A DNA stretch of 64,000 nt from JAFGXT01 sp963677165 (GTDB lineage: Bacteria; Verrucomicrobiota; Lentisphaeria; Victivallales; SZUA-371). Where the stretch lies: positions 4,650,001 through 4,714,000 of the forward strand of contig CAXXSX010000002.1 in the NCBI GenBank assembly GCA_963677165.2, given 5' to 3'. A program made the translations under genes and the position numbers. The notes under the pieces are model-generated. The model saw nothing but the letters and a program-made list of their open reading frames with translations. It was not told the DNA's origin and ran no database searches. This document shows, piece by piece, positions 1 to 8,557 of this stretch (position 1 is the stretch's first letter; the number at the start of each line of letters is the position of its first letter).

Positions 1-678
1 GGATAATCCACACAACGCATAACTATCGGTCAAAATATAAATATCATACGTGCCAGGAAGCAAATTGTCGAGTAAAAACGAATCACCTTTAAGCTCCGCG
101 AAGCAAACTGTTGCTCGCTGGTTATCCATTGCCGTAACCTTGAGCAGCTTGCCAAATCCGGTAACAGTTCCCATGATTGGCGGCACATGCCTAACCCGGT
201 TTAAAAACGTAACTTTCATCGGGTACAATAAATCATCAAACTTTTCCCCGGTACTTCCTTTAATTTGCCGGGTCAGAAACAGTTTATTCGGTCCCTTCCC
301 TTTAAAACGGAACGGAACCGCCACGATATGGCCTCGGATGACTTCACCGCTGACCAGCACAATTTCCGTCAGAAAATCAATAAACGGATACTTGCCGTCA
401 AAATAAACCTTTTCCACCTTGCCAGCTTCTTTATACATCCACGGTTGGTTCATCGTCTTCTGTTCGTATTTTTGGGTAATAGAAACAATATCTTCTGGCT
501 TTAGCTTACGTCGGTATTTTGAATCAACTGGAGAAATAATAATCGGACGGTTTCCCATAATCGAAAGCTGTCCTTTTATTTCCTTGTTATCAGACATCTC
601 AATTCTTGCCGGATACCACTTAGCGGCAAACATTGGCAACGCTACGCCTAAAAGCATAAATAAAATTATTTTCTTCAT
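1..678 (-). CDS. Secreted protein of unknown function, C-terminus beyond window edge
   Basis: The frame is open from an ATG at 678 to the left edge, giving 226 visible codons with no stop, so the gene is truncated by the window. It begins with a typical signal peptide (MKKIILFMLLGVALPMFA, then AKW), so the product is exported. The last visible residues (LLDNLLPGTYDIYILT) resemble a beta-sandwich strand of carboxypeptidase-regulatory-like type, which is weak evidence. An in-frame GTG lies two codons upstream at 684 and is closer to the GAGG ribosome site, so the exact start is uncertain. It lies downstream of vWA cluster A on the same strand, but 160 bases with several stem-loops separate them, so it may be a separate transcript. 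I do not recognise the family. Confidence 0.75.
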   Translation of the reverse strand, partial: MKKIILFMLLGVALPMFAAKWYPARIEMSDNKEIKGQLSIMGNRPIIISPVDSKYRRKLKPEDIVSITQKYEQKTMNQPWMYKEAGKVEKVYFDGKYPFIDFLTEIVLVSGEVIRGHIVAVPFRFKGKGPNKLFLTRQIKGSTGEKFDDLLYPMKVTFLNRVRHVPPIMGTVTGFGKLLKVTAMDNQRATVCFAELKGDSFLLDNLLPGTYDIYILTDSYALCGLS

Positions 679-720
679 CTTCACATATTCCTCTTATATC
701 TTACCACTTGGCGAAAGTAG

Positions 721-830
721 GGGCGATTTTTGATAAAAACGCCCGCCGCACCAGCGGCATTCTTATTACATCTAATTTTTCAACATCTGTTTTCCGCACT
801 GATGTGCGGTGTGCCGCTTTCATCGAAAGC
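721..830 (-). terminator. Run of stem-loops after vWA cluster A, probable terminator
   Basis: Four inverted repeats follow the vWA stop codon. They are 816-821 with 825-830 (6 bp, 3-base loop), 794-799 with 804-809 (6 bp, CCGCAC/GTGCGG), 745-749 with 754-758 (GCCGC/GCGGC), and 721-725 plus 727-731 with 735-739 plus 740-744 (10 bp with one bulged base). Read on the minus strand, the GCCGC stem is followed by GGGCG and then five T. This fits a factor-independent terminator of the cluster A operon, although the T run is a few bases away from the stem. Confidence 0.5.
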
Positions 831-838
831 AGACACTA

Positions 839-2977
839 CTAAAATAAATTATATTTGCGCCGCAGATACCAACCGGCCATCAACAGAATAATTACCGCCG
901 CAAAGAAAAACGGTGTTTCAAAAACCGGATACCATTCACGCTCTATATCATTTTTCTGTACCGTCGTAATTACGTCACGAACCAGCCGATCAGCTTCATC
1001 CGGACCGTAAATACGTCCAGCCGAACAGAATTTCAAGAAGTTGTCGTTTGTAACTTTTAGATCATAATTTTCATTAATACGTTCGCCCACCAGGATCAAT
1101 TTATAACGCTGACGGATAATCCGGTTTCCCACCCGGCATACCGTTTTCAGCATATAGCGTCCGGGGCGCAGAGGCGAAAATTCAGCGGTATACATATTGC
1201 CTTCACGAACCAGGGTACGAACTGCTTCCGCCTGAACCCCGTTCACCGGATAAATCGTTGACTCTATCTTGAAATCAGGGTTATCTCGGTCCTTTTCCGG
1301 GACAGACGCGATTGCGGTCACTTTCAGTTTATCCCCCGGCAGTAATTCGCTACGGTTTACACTGACTTTAAGAATATCATCGCGACTCTTTCCGGCATAG
1401 TTAATTAACTGTTCCCAGAAAATACCGAAGTTGATTTCGCGCTGTTTTCCACGTCCCCACAAATGCAGCGAGTTTGTCAAGACCGCGACCGCCCTGCCCT
1501 GACCGTATGGAAGCGAAACAACCAGCGGATAGCGGTTTTGAGCTTCGGCCTCTAATAATATCTCAGCTCCTTCCTTAATTCCGGAAACCCGGTTCAGCCC
1601 ACGAATTATCGCGTCTTTGCCGCATAACTCCGCCATACGTTCGGAGAAACTGCTGTCCGCTTTATTTGGCACGACCACCTTGAATCGTCCAGTCACAAAA
1701 TCGGTAGCGTTGGAACGTACAGGCATGATACCATACAGCGGCGATTTTGTTGAAAGTTCGCCAAAAGAATCCGTTCCTCCAAGAATAATAAGATTACCGC
1801 CGTTCATTACATATTGTTCCAGCACCGATTGTTCGGAAGGTGACAATAAATCCTGACGGGTAGCGCCAAGTACCAGCACATCCACCTGCCGTAATTTCGT
1901 GGCGGATTTCGGCAAACCATTGCGGAAATTATTGTCTATTTCACTGCCGATTACATTGCACCGGTCATTTCCCAGACGATAAACCGCGGTAAACTTCTTT
2001 CCGGTAGACCGAAACAGTCGCAGCAGCGGACGGAAACTATTCGTGAGTTTCGGAAAATAGCAAACTGTGCGTGATTTTCCTGTTTTGACTTCAACGGCAA
2101 ATTCACGTTCATTATTAAGATATCCGGCTTCTCCATTAATTCGGTCAAGAACAATTTTCACGGTATGAATACCGGGAGTCGTAAACGTACGGGAGAATTT
2201 CACTTTCCCGGTTATTCTTGGGATAAGCGTGATACTTTCTTTCTTTGCCTCTTTGCCGTCAATAAAGAAGGTTACACTTGCCTTGTGTTTGTCGTTGTAG
2301 CCGGTCAAAGTCACGGGAACTTCAAGATCGAGTTCCTCGTTGGTCCGCAACGTCTGTGGATGTCGGAAACGGTCGATGCGTAAATCAGGAACATCGTTAA
2401 GTTCCGATCCAAACTTTGCGGCAAACACCGGCAACCCGGCATGGGTACCGGTAAAGTCCGAGTGATCAATTCCGTCACTGGCCACGATCACTGCTGCGGT
2501 ACGGGAAAAGCCGATATCCTTGTCGATCGTCTCGAAAGCTCGTTTCAAGTCGGTCCCGCCGTCCGGCGAATACATTTCCATATCGCTATTGTCCAATGGT
2601 ACGGCCTGACTGCTAAACAGATAAAAGTGTTTCTTGCTGCCGCTGTAGCCAGAGCGGCCTATCTTCGTAATAAATTTATATGCGCCGTCAAAACGTGAAA
2701 CCCCGTCCGTCAGATCGCGGGTTTTCATTGAACCGGAGCCATCCAGCAGGAATACCACATTCGAACGCTGCCGGTTCTGCTCACGTACAACAATTCCAGG
2801 ACACAGCAGCATAATAACCGCCAGCGCCAACACTGCCAGACGAATAGTCAACAATGCATAACGCCTGCGTTTCGGCATGTCGAGTCCGAATTTAGCCGTA
2901 AACCAGACCAGATACATTCCTGCTGCTCCGCACAATACGATCAGCCATACCGGAATCAATGGGTAGAATTTTATCAT
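839..2977 (-). CDS. Membrane-anchored von Willebrand A protein with glutamine-amidotransferase-like region
   Basis: This is a 712-residue inner-membrane protein. Two N-terminal membrane segments lie near residues 8-28 and 40-60, and one C-terminal segment near 685-705. A vWA domain follows the second segment with the metal site DGSGS at residues 79-83 (DxSxS type), so it probably binds Mg2+ and a protein partner in the periplasm. Around residues 360-520 there is a region like the class I amidotransferase fold (strand VDVLVLG, then NGGNLIILGG), usual in vWA proteins of this cluster type and probably not catalytic. Its ATG overlaps the stop of the BatA-like gene by four bases (ATGA), which suggests coupled translation. 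The cluster B counterpart is at 53821-56031. The general family assignment is firm; the cellular role is inferred. Confidence 0.85.
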   Translation of the reverse strand: MIKFYPLIPVWLIVLCGAAGMYLVWFTAKFGLDMPKRRRYALLTIRLAVLALAVIMLLCPGIVVREQNRQRSNVVFLLDGSGSMKTRDLTDGVSRFDGAYKFITKIGRSGYSGSKKHFYLFSSQAVPLDNSDMEMYSPDGGTDLKRAFETIDKDIGFSRTAAVIVASDGIDHSDFTGTHAGLPVFAAKFGSELNDVPDLRIDRFRHPQTLRTNEELDLEVPVTLTGYNDKHKASVTFFIDGKEAKKESITLIPRITGKVKFSRTFTTPGIHTVKIVLDRINGEAGYLNNEREFAVEVKTGKSRTVCYFPKLTNSFRPLLRLFRSTGKKFTAVYRLGNDRCNVIGSEIDNNFRNGLPKSATKLRQVDVLVLGATRQDLLSPSEQSVLEQYVMNGGNLIILGGTDSFGELSTKSPLYGIMPVRSNATDFVTGRFKVVVPNKADSSFSERMAELCGKDAIIRGLNRVSGIKEGAEILLEAEAQNRYPLVVSLPYGQGRAVAVLTNSLHLWGRGKQREINFGIFWEQLINYAGKSRDDILKVSVNRSELLPGDKLKVTAIASVPEKDRDNPDFKIESTIYPVNGVQAEAVRTLVREGNMYTAEFSPLRPGRYMLKTVCRVGNRIIRQRYKLILVGERINENYDLKVTNDNFLKFCSAGRIYGPDEADRLVRDVITTVQKNDIEREWYPVFETPFFFAAVIILLMAGWYLRRKYNLF

Positions 2978-5052
2978 GCTTCTTCCTCCCCTATGACTGC
3001 CGCCGTTGTCCGTTTACGTTTCTTCAGCGCCTGTTTCATCATACTGCCGTTGCCGCCCAGCATAAATTCCAAAGCCATCAGCAGTAACATCAACAACAAC
3101 AGCGGACCGGATAAATCAGTACCACGTCTCAGCTGCACCACTTGTTCTGCAATTCCGGCGGCCGGATCAAGCAAGGTAACAGATGAATCGAACATTCCCT
3201 TTATTCCGGTATCCGGTAACAGTTTTGAGTCAGCTTCACGCTTATCAGTATTCAGTACCGCAGCCTGATAGTCAGCGCCCTGCAAAGAGATAACGCCGGG
3301 GGAATAGGTATTGCTTAGAATATATTTACCATCGATTCCAGCAGTCAATTTTCCATATCCACCGTTCGTCGACGACCACCCGATTCCTTCATTGCCGTTA
3401 CCGTTTTTAAGCTCAAGGGTGCTACCGCATGGCAGCTCAACACTGCGTTCCTGATTCCCGGCAGCATAGTTGGTAAACGCCACTGCCATGACCGGATAAG
3501 ATTTCAACGCGGGCCAGTTGGAAAACGTACGTCTTAAACCAAACGCGAAAGAAATCCAGCGTCCTTTCCCATATGATTGTTCGAGAATAAGCGGGGCTTT
3601 ATCCTGCCGTGCCAAAACACGCGCACTGGGCATGGCTTTCATATTTACAATTTGTTTCCACTCCAATAAGTCGAGTTGAAGCAGGTCATTGAGGGTATTC
3701 AACGGAGGTTCGAATACAATTCCCTTCTGCTTAAACGCGGAAAGCTTGCCGTAAATATCCCTTAGCACAAAAGAACTCGCTGAAATCAGCGAATGGAAAA
3801 TTGACTCATCGGTGATAGACTGCGGTACCGATACGAGTACGCCGCCCTCAGTTACATATTTTGCCAGCAGGAACGCTTTATCAGCCGGTAAGGCAATTCC
3901 GCTCGAACAGAATACAACATGAGTATCGTCAAAACTTTCCGCTGTCAGATTCTCAAGATGCTGTGAAACCGTTTCGATACCGTTTGTATGGCGATTTCCT
4001 GAAGGATCAAGCGCCACCCGAAAGAAGAAAAACGGATCAACCTGAGTGCCACGGTCAGTTACAAACAATACCCGGATATTACCGGATACACCGAAAGTAA
4101 AATATGCCCGATTATCAAGATCGGGTTCCACATTGCCCAGTTGAACATAGCCGTTTACCCGCCCCGGTTTTACCGGAGTATATAAAAAGTGTCCGGTCGT
4201 TGATGACATTCCTTTTACCACCTCACGCCGGGTTAGCAGCTTCTTACCGCCAATCACCAGTTCCACATCAATATCCCGGTCGCCTTTACCATGATTTACC
4301 ACCGTATACGGTATGGAAACGATACGTCCGCTGATCTTCGGAGTAGAGTCAATCGTCACACTGCCAACCGATATATTATCGCCCGCGGTACGCAGCGGCA
4401 AACAGTACACCCGGACATTACCGAGTCCATCAAGACTTAGTGCGCGTGACGGCTTAAGTTTTTCCTGAAAATCGGAAATAATATAGATTTCACGGTTTAC
4501 CCCCGGAGCTTTTCTCAACTGTTCAATTGCAGTGTCAAGCGCAGCCGCCAAAGAACCGGAGGTGCCGGAAGGACGCGATTTACGCAGGAGCTTGAGTACT
4601 GTCGACTTATCACGGGTCAGATTAATTCCCTTGCGTCCCGATACGGGAATAAGCGCGGCGCCATCATCACCGGATAAAGAATTGAGAACATCTTCTGCCT
4701 TGCGTTTTGCCAGTTCAAAAGCGGAATTCCCTGTAGCCAGCGGACGAGACATTGAGGCCGTATCGTCAAGCACAATCACAGCCTCGGTAGACGCACCGGA
4801 AATAAAATTGTATTTCTTAAAAAAGATTCGAGCCAATGCCAGAACAAGCAGTAAAATTATCAGCATACGCAAAGCCAGCAGCAGAATTTCAAAGAACTTG
4901 CGGCGATAGGCAAAATAACGCTGACGTTTTACAAAAAACATTAACGTAGAAAAAGCCGTTTTCTGTTTGCAACGCTTATAAAAAAGATGAAGGATTATCG
5001 GCAGCAGCACAGCCGGAAGCCCCCAGAGAAATATCGCGTGACCGAAATCCAT
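2974..5052 (-). CDS. BatA-like aerotolerance-type membrane protein with vWA domain
   Basis: The 692-residue protein starts with the double-membrane-segment module typical of BatA proteins (segments near 6-24 and 56-77, separated by a basic stretch with FSTLMFF). A vWA domain follows with the metal site DDTAS at residues 96-100, where Thr replaces the usual first Ser. A last membrane segment lies near 654-672, followed by a basic tail. The region between is probably periplasmic and carries an amidotransferase-like segment (VLVSVPQSI). The start ATG shares one base with the DUF58 stop (TAATG), and the 3' end overlaps the next vWA gene by four bases, so the three are likely translated together. 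In related clusters this protein works with MoxR and DUF58; the substrate here is unknown. Confidence 0.85.
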   Translation of the reverse strand: MDFGHAIFLWGLPAVLLPIILHLFYKRCKQKTAFSTLMFFVKRQRYFAYRRKFFEILLLALRMLIILLLVLALARIFFKKYNFISGASTEAVIVLDDTASMSRPLATGNSAFELAKRKAEDVLNSLSGDDGAALIPVSGRKGINLTRDKSTVLKLLRKSRPSGTSGSLAAALDTAIEQLRKAPGVNREIYIISDFQEKLKPSRALSLDGLGNVRVYCLPLRTAGDNISVGSVTIDSTPKISGRIVSIPYTVVNHGKGDRDIDVELVIGGKKLLTRREVVKGMSSTTGHFLYTPVKPGRVNGYVQLGNVEPDLDNRAYFTFGVSGNIRVLFVTDRGTQVDPFFFFRVALDPSGNRHTNGIETVSQHLENLTAESFDDTHVVFCSSGIALPADKAFLLAKYVTEGGVLVSVPQSITDESIFHSLISASSFVLRDIYGKLSAFKQKGIVFEPPLNTLNDLLQLDLLEWKQIVNMKAMPSARVLARQDKAPLILEQSYGKGRWISFAFGLRRTFSNWPALKSYPVMAVAFTNYAAGNQERSVELPCGSTLELKNGNGNEGIGWSSTNGGYGKLTAGIDGKYILSNTYSPGVISLQGADYQAAVLNTDKREADSKLLPDTGIKGMFDSSVTLLDPAAGIAEQVVQLRRGTDLSGPLLLLMLLLMALEFMLGGNGSMMKQALKKRKRTTAAVIGEEEA

Positions 5053-5951
5053 TAGAACAACTCCTTGCGTTTCGAGAAATATGCCGCCAGGGCTAGTTCA
5101 AACGGAGTTGAAACGGACAGCGTCTCGAAACTGATCTTCAAGCTGTCGCAAAATGACTTCAGATCACGGTTATAATCTTCCAGCTTTTTCAGGTAGTATT
5201 CACGGCAGGCCTCGCTTTCAAGGTCCATCGACTCGCCGGTTTCGAGGTCCTCGAATTCGACCAGTCCTTTATACGGGAATTTTTGTTCAAAATCATTCAG
5301 CACCTGAAACAGAATCACCTCGCAATTCTTAAAATTCAGATGATGCAGCGACTTCATGAAATCGGGATCGCGATCAAAGAAATCCGAAAAGATAATCACC
5401 AGCGAACGTTTTGGAATCTGTTCGGCAATACGCTTCAGGCAAATGCCCGAGTCGGAATTACCTTCCGGCGAAAGCCGTTCAAGCGTCTTCAGCATTGCCA
5501 GCAAATGCGAACGGGAGCTCTTTGCTTCAAACATATCGCATACCTGATGATTGTAGGTAATCAGTCCCGCGGCATCGTGTTGTTTGTGCATAAGATACAT
5601 AAAAGCGGCGGCAAGATAACAGCCGTAGTTGAATTTCACCGGAGCCGTACGGTCCGGCATGCCCATTGATGCCGACTTGTCCAGCAGAATATATGATTTA
5701 AGGTTGGTTTCTTCTTCGTAACGCTTAATATAATAGCGATCGGTACGCGCGAAGGCCTTCCAGTCGACGTTGCGAATACTGTCGCCCGGCGTATATTTAC
5801 GATATTCAGCGAATTCCGCCGAAAAACCGTGGTATGGAGAGCGGTGCAGTCCAAGTATCCCGCCTTCAACCAGTTTTTGCGCCACCAGCTCAATATTCTT
5901 TAACGTATCAAGCGTTTCCGGCGGCAGATAATGATATTGTGATGTACCCAA
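5052..5951 (-). CDS. DUF58 domain protein (vWA-like)
   Basis: This is a 299-residue soluble protein with no signal peptide or membrane segment. The DUF58 signature lies at residues 47-82 (FAEYRKYTPGD, then DWKAFARTDRYYIKRYEEET). The vWA-type metal site is DKSAS at 91-95. DUF58 proteins are the standard partner of MoxR ATPases and are thought to link the ATPase to the membrane vWA proteins. The gene sits 19 bases after moxR and directly before the BatA-like gene. Its counterpart at 50931 has the metal site at the same residue numbers. I am confident of the family; the function is known only in general terms. Confidence 0.9.
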   Translation of the reverse strand: MGTSQYHYLPPETLDTLKNIELVAQKLVEGGILGLHRSPYHGFSAEFAEYRKYTPGDSIRNVDWKAFARTDRYYIKRYEEETNLKSYILLDKSASMGMPDRTAPVKFNYGCYLAAAFMYLMHKQHDAAGLITYNHQVCDMFEAKSSRSHLLAMLKTLERLSPEGNSDSGICLKRIAEQIPKRSLVIIFSDFFDRDPDFMKSLHHLNFKNCEVILFQVLNDFEQKFPYKGLVEFEDLETGESMDLESEACREYYLKKLEDYNRDLKSFCDSLKISFETLSVSTPFELALAAYFSKRKELF

Positions 5952-5970
5952 GTTCAGTTATCCAGTTAAA

Positions 5971-6978
5971 TTATGCGGTGGGTTCCGGAACCTGCTTAAT
6001 CAGCATGGCAATGATCGAGTCAGGTGTTAGCTGTTCGCCCGCCGCATGGAAGTTGCAGGCAATACGGTGACGCAACACCTCGCCGGCACAACAGCGAACA
6101 TCTTCGCAGCTCACGTTAAAACGCCCATTAAGAGCGGCACGGGCCTTTGCCGCCAGCATAAGATACTGTCCGGCGCGAGGTCCGGCCCCAAAACTGATAT
6201 TCTCACGAATAAAATCGGGTGAGTCGGGATTATCCGGACGCGTCAGTCTTGCCAGGTCGGCGCAATACGCGGTTACGTGGTCACTAACCGGAACCGCACG
6301 AATCACCTGCTGATAATAAAGCAGGGTTTGTCCATTCAAAACCTGATTCAAGGTCACTTCCCGGTTCGTTGTAGTCTGTTTTAAAACCTGAATTTCCTGG
6401 TCACGAGACGGATAATCAAGCTTGATTAGAAACATAAAACGGTCAAGCTGGGCCTCCGGCAGCGGATAGGTACCTTCCTGTTCCAATGGATTTTGTGTGG
6501 CAAGCACAAAAAATGGTGCGGGCAATGAATATTTGGTTCCGGCATTGGTTACGTGTTTTTCCTGCATGGCTTCCAGCAGCGCCGCCTGCGTTTTGGGCGG
6601 CGTACGGTTGATTTCGTCGGCAAGCAGCAGATTGGTGAACACTGGTCCCTGCACAAAACGCAACTGACGCTTTCCACTGCCGGGTTCCTCATCAAGAATA
6701 TCAGTTCCGGTAATATCCGACGGCATCAGGTCAGGCGTGAACTGAACGCGGTTAAATCCCAGATCAAGCACTTGTCCAAGACTGCTCACCAGCAATGTTT
6801 TTGCCAGTCCCGGTACCCCGAGAAGCAGGCAGTGTCCGCCGGAAAGTAATGCGATCAGCAATTTGGCGATAACGTCATCCTGTCCCACAATCACTTTCGA
6901 TAACTCATTCCTTACCGTAACAAAGCCCTGTTTCAACTGCTCCAGGTCTTTTGTCAGATCAATCTGCTCATTCGCCAT
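5971..6978 (-). CDS. MoxR-family AAA+ ATPase (cluster A)
   Basis: This 335-residue AAA+ ATPase of the MoxR group has Walker A GVPGLAKT at residues 54-61, Walker B LLLADEIN at about 117-124, the sensor region ATQNPLEQEGTYPLPEAQLDRF, and a C-terminal helical lid. It has no signal peptide and acts in the cytoplasm. MoxR ATPases usually act as chaperone-like remodelers of vWA proteins, and here it is followed by DUF58, BatA-like and vWA genes in the expected order. It is clearly paralogous to the MoxR at 49954. It follows the double DUF4159 gene after about 40 bases, so it probably belongs to the same transcript as the genes upstream. Confidence 0.93.
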   Translation of the reverse strand: MANEQIDLTKDLEQLKQGFVTVRNELSKVIVGQDDVIAKLLIALLSGGHCLLLGVPGLAKTLLVSSLGQVLDLGFNRVQFTPDLMPSDITGTDILDEEPGSGKRQLRFVQGPVFTNLLLADEINRTPPKTQAALLEAMQEKHVTNAGTKYSLPAPFFVLATQNPLEQEGTYPLPEAQLDRFMFLIKLDYPSRDQEIQVLKQTTTNREVTLNQVLNGQTLLYYQQVIRAVPVSDHVTAYCADLARLTRPDNPDSPDFIRENISFGAGPRAGQYLMLAAKARAALNGRFNVSCEDVRCCAGEVLRHRIACNFHAAGEQLTPDSIIAMLIKQVPEPTA

Positions 6979-7021
6979 AATTACCTTACCTTAAAATATG
7001 TTAATGTTTTGTATTCTTTCT

Positions 7022-8533
7022 TTAATGCGTCATGAAGTATGTGACCAGGTTTGCGCCAAGGCGTAATGCCGTATCCGAATCATACCCCGCACTACCTGGA
7101 CGCGACGTGCCAAACCAGCCGCCGGTAATATCCACCGGACTGTATATTACTTTATATCGGTCACCGTCACGCAATCCATAGAGCAGCGGAGTTCTACATC
7201 CGGGAAACTTTTGCGCTGCCGTTACAGTAAAGCCGCTACGGTTAAATTTAAACGGTCCTCGCGCCAGCACCGGATCATTCGAGTTAATGCGTACCATTTC
7301 AGAGCCCGGATAGAGCTGCCGGATCTGCTGTTTAAAACTGGAGTCGAATTCATTCAATCCCATGGAATTGTTTACAAAAAGGAAACCACCGTTATCAAGA
7401 TATTCCCGCAAACGCGGGACTTCATTTGATTTCAACTTAAAGTCGCCGATACCACTCAAATACAAAAACGGATAATCCTCCAGCGGTTTGCTTCCCGCAA
7501 TATCAACATAAACCGGCTTTGCCCCTGCATCAATATTAACATTTCGGGACAAGTATCGCATAAACCGGGTTTCTGCTCCAGGATCAGAGTTCCAAATACC
7601 ATCAGTCTTTACCTGAGCAAACACTATTTTATCAGGATTAGCAGTATTATCTTTCACTCCATAAGCTTCACCACGCGCCATCGCCCGCCCGTTTTCAAAC
7701 CAGCCCACGGCATAAGATACAATATTCACGCCCAATTCAATCGATGATCTGCGATCATAGAATTTGGCATCGCTAATCAACCTGGGATAAACGTTATCCC
7801 AGGCGCCGCCCATGCCATAGGGCGAAACAATCGCGGCAAGCCTGGAACCAATATATACGCCGTCAAGCACCGGTGTAACCTGCTTGGAACCATTCGTTGT
7901 TACCTGCATCACCGGCTTGGCTACACGAAAAACCGGGTGGTCAGGAGCAAGACGTTTCACCGGAGCTTCCGGCAGAATCGTCTTTAGTTCCTGCAACGCT
8001 GACTTGTAAAAGTAGGGAGAACCAACCACCGAGTCAAACCAGACCATTCCGCCATCCAATAAATATTTTCGCAGCTTGGCACGCTCTGCCGGCGTGAATT
8101 TAACAGAACGTCCGCCGGAAAAGAACAGGATAGGTATCTCTGCCGGTACTCCGCTGAATGTAGCAAGATCGACAGTCTGAACCTTGTACTCCATTTTCGT
8201 ATAACGCTTTACAAAACGCAACAACTGCTGACAATCAGCCGGAACCATGTTCCAGTCAAATACCCGGGTTTGAAGTCCGTTGTTCCATTGATAATCAAGA
8301 TGTCCACCCCATACGACCTTGCCGATCAACGCAGTAGGACTTGGCGGACGTTTCTTTTCCGATCTGCGCAGAGGAGTCGCGGGCAACGGTAACGGCGGAA
8401 AAGATTCACCGCCCTGTCGACGCTGAGCCTTAGCTTTCGGCGGCTTACCCAACGGTTTGAGATAATCATTTTCGCCCGCAAAAATTGTCACAGCAATCAC
8501 AAACAACAACAATCCGGTAAATAACTTTTTCAT
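7022..8533 (-). CDS. Secreted protein with two DUF4159 domains
   Basis: The 503-residue product has a signal peptide (first 20 residues, ending FAGEN) and a Pro/Arg-rich linker, then two DUF4159-type domains at roughly 65-285 and 300-500. Each has a strand with ending GG (FFSGG; YLSGIG), a YLLDGGMVWFD or YLDNGGFLFVN segment, and a final motif ending in a helix (ELGVNIVSYAV; RLGANLVTYFM). DUF4159 has an amidotransferase-like fold and recurs in MoxR/vWA clusters of PVC bacteria; no enzyme activity is established. Two copies in one chain look like an internal duplication. Cluster B has a single-domain version at 58811. Confidence 0.8.
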   Translation of the reverse strand: MKKLFTGLLLFVIAVTIFAGENDYLKPLGKPPKAKAQRRQGGESFPPLPLPATPLRRSEKKRPPSPTALIGKVVWGGHLDYQWNNGLQTRVFDWNMVPADCQQLLRFVKRYTKMEYKVQTVDLATFSGVPAEIPILFFSGGRSVKFTPAERAKLRKYLLDGGMVWFDSVVGSPYFYKSALQELKTILPEAPVKRLAPDHPVFRVAKPVMQVTTNGSKQVTPVLDGVYIGSRLAAIVSPYGMGGAWDNVYPRLISDAKFYDRRSSIELGVNIVSYAVGWFENGRAMARGEAYGVKDNTANPDKIVFAQVKTDGIWNSDPGAETRFMRYLSRNVNIDAGAKPVYVDIAGSKPLEDYPFLYLSGIGDFKLKSNEVPRLREYLDNGGFLFVNNSMGLNEFDSSFKQQIRQLYPGSEMVRINSNDPVLARGPFKFNRSGFTVTAAQKFPGCRTPLLYGLRDGDRYKVIYSPVDITGGWFGTSRPGSAGYDSDTALRLGANLVTYFMTH

Positions 8534-8557
8534 ATTCAGCTGCTCCTGTAAAAGTTA

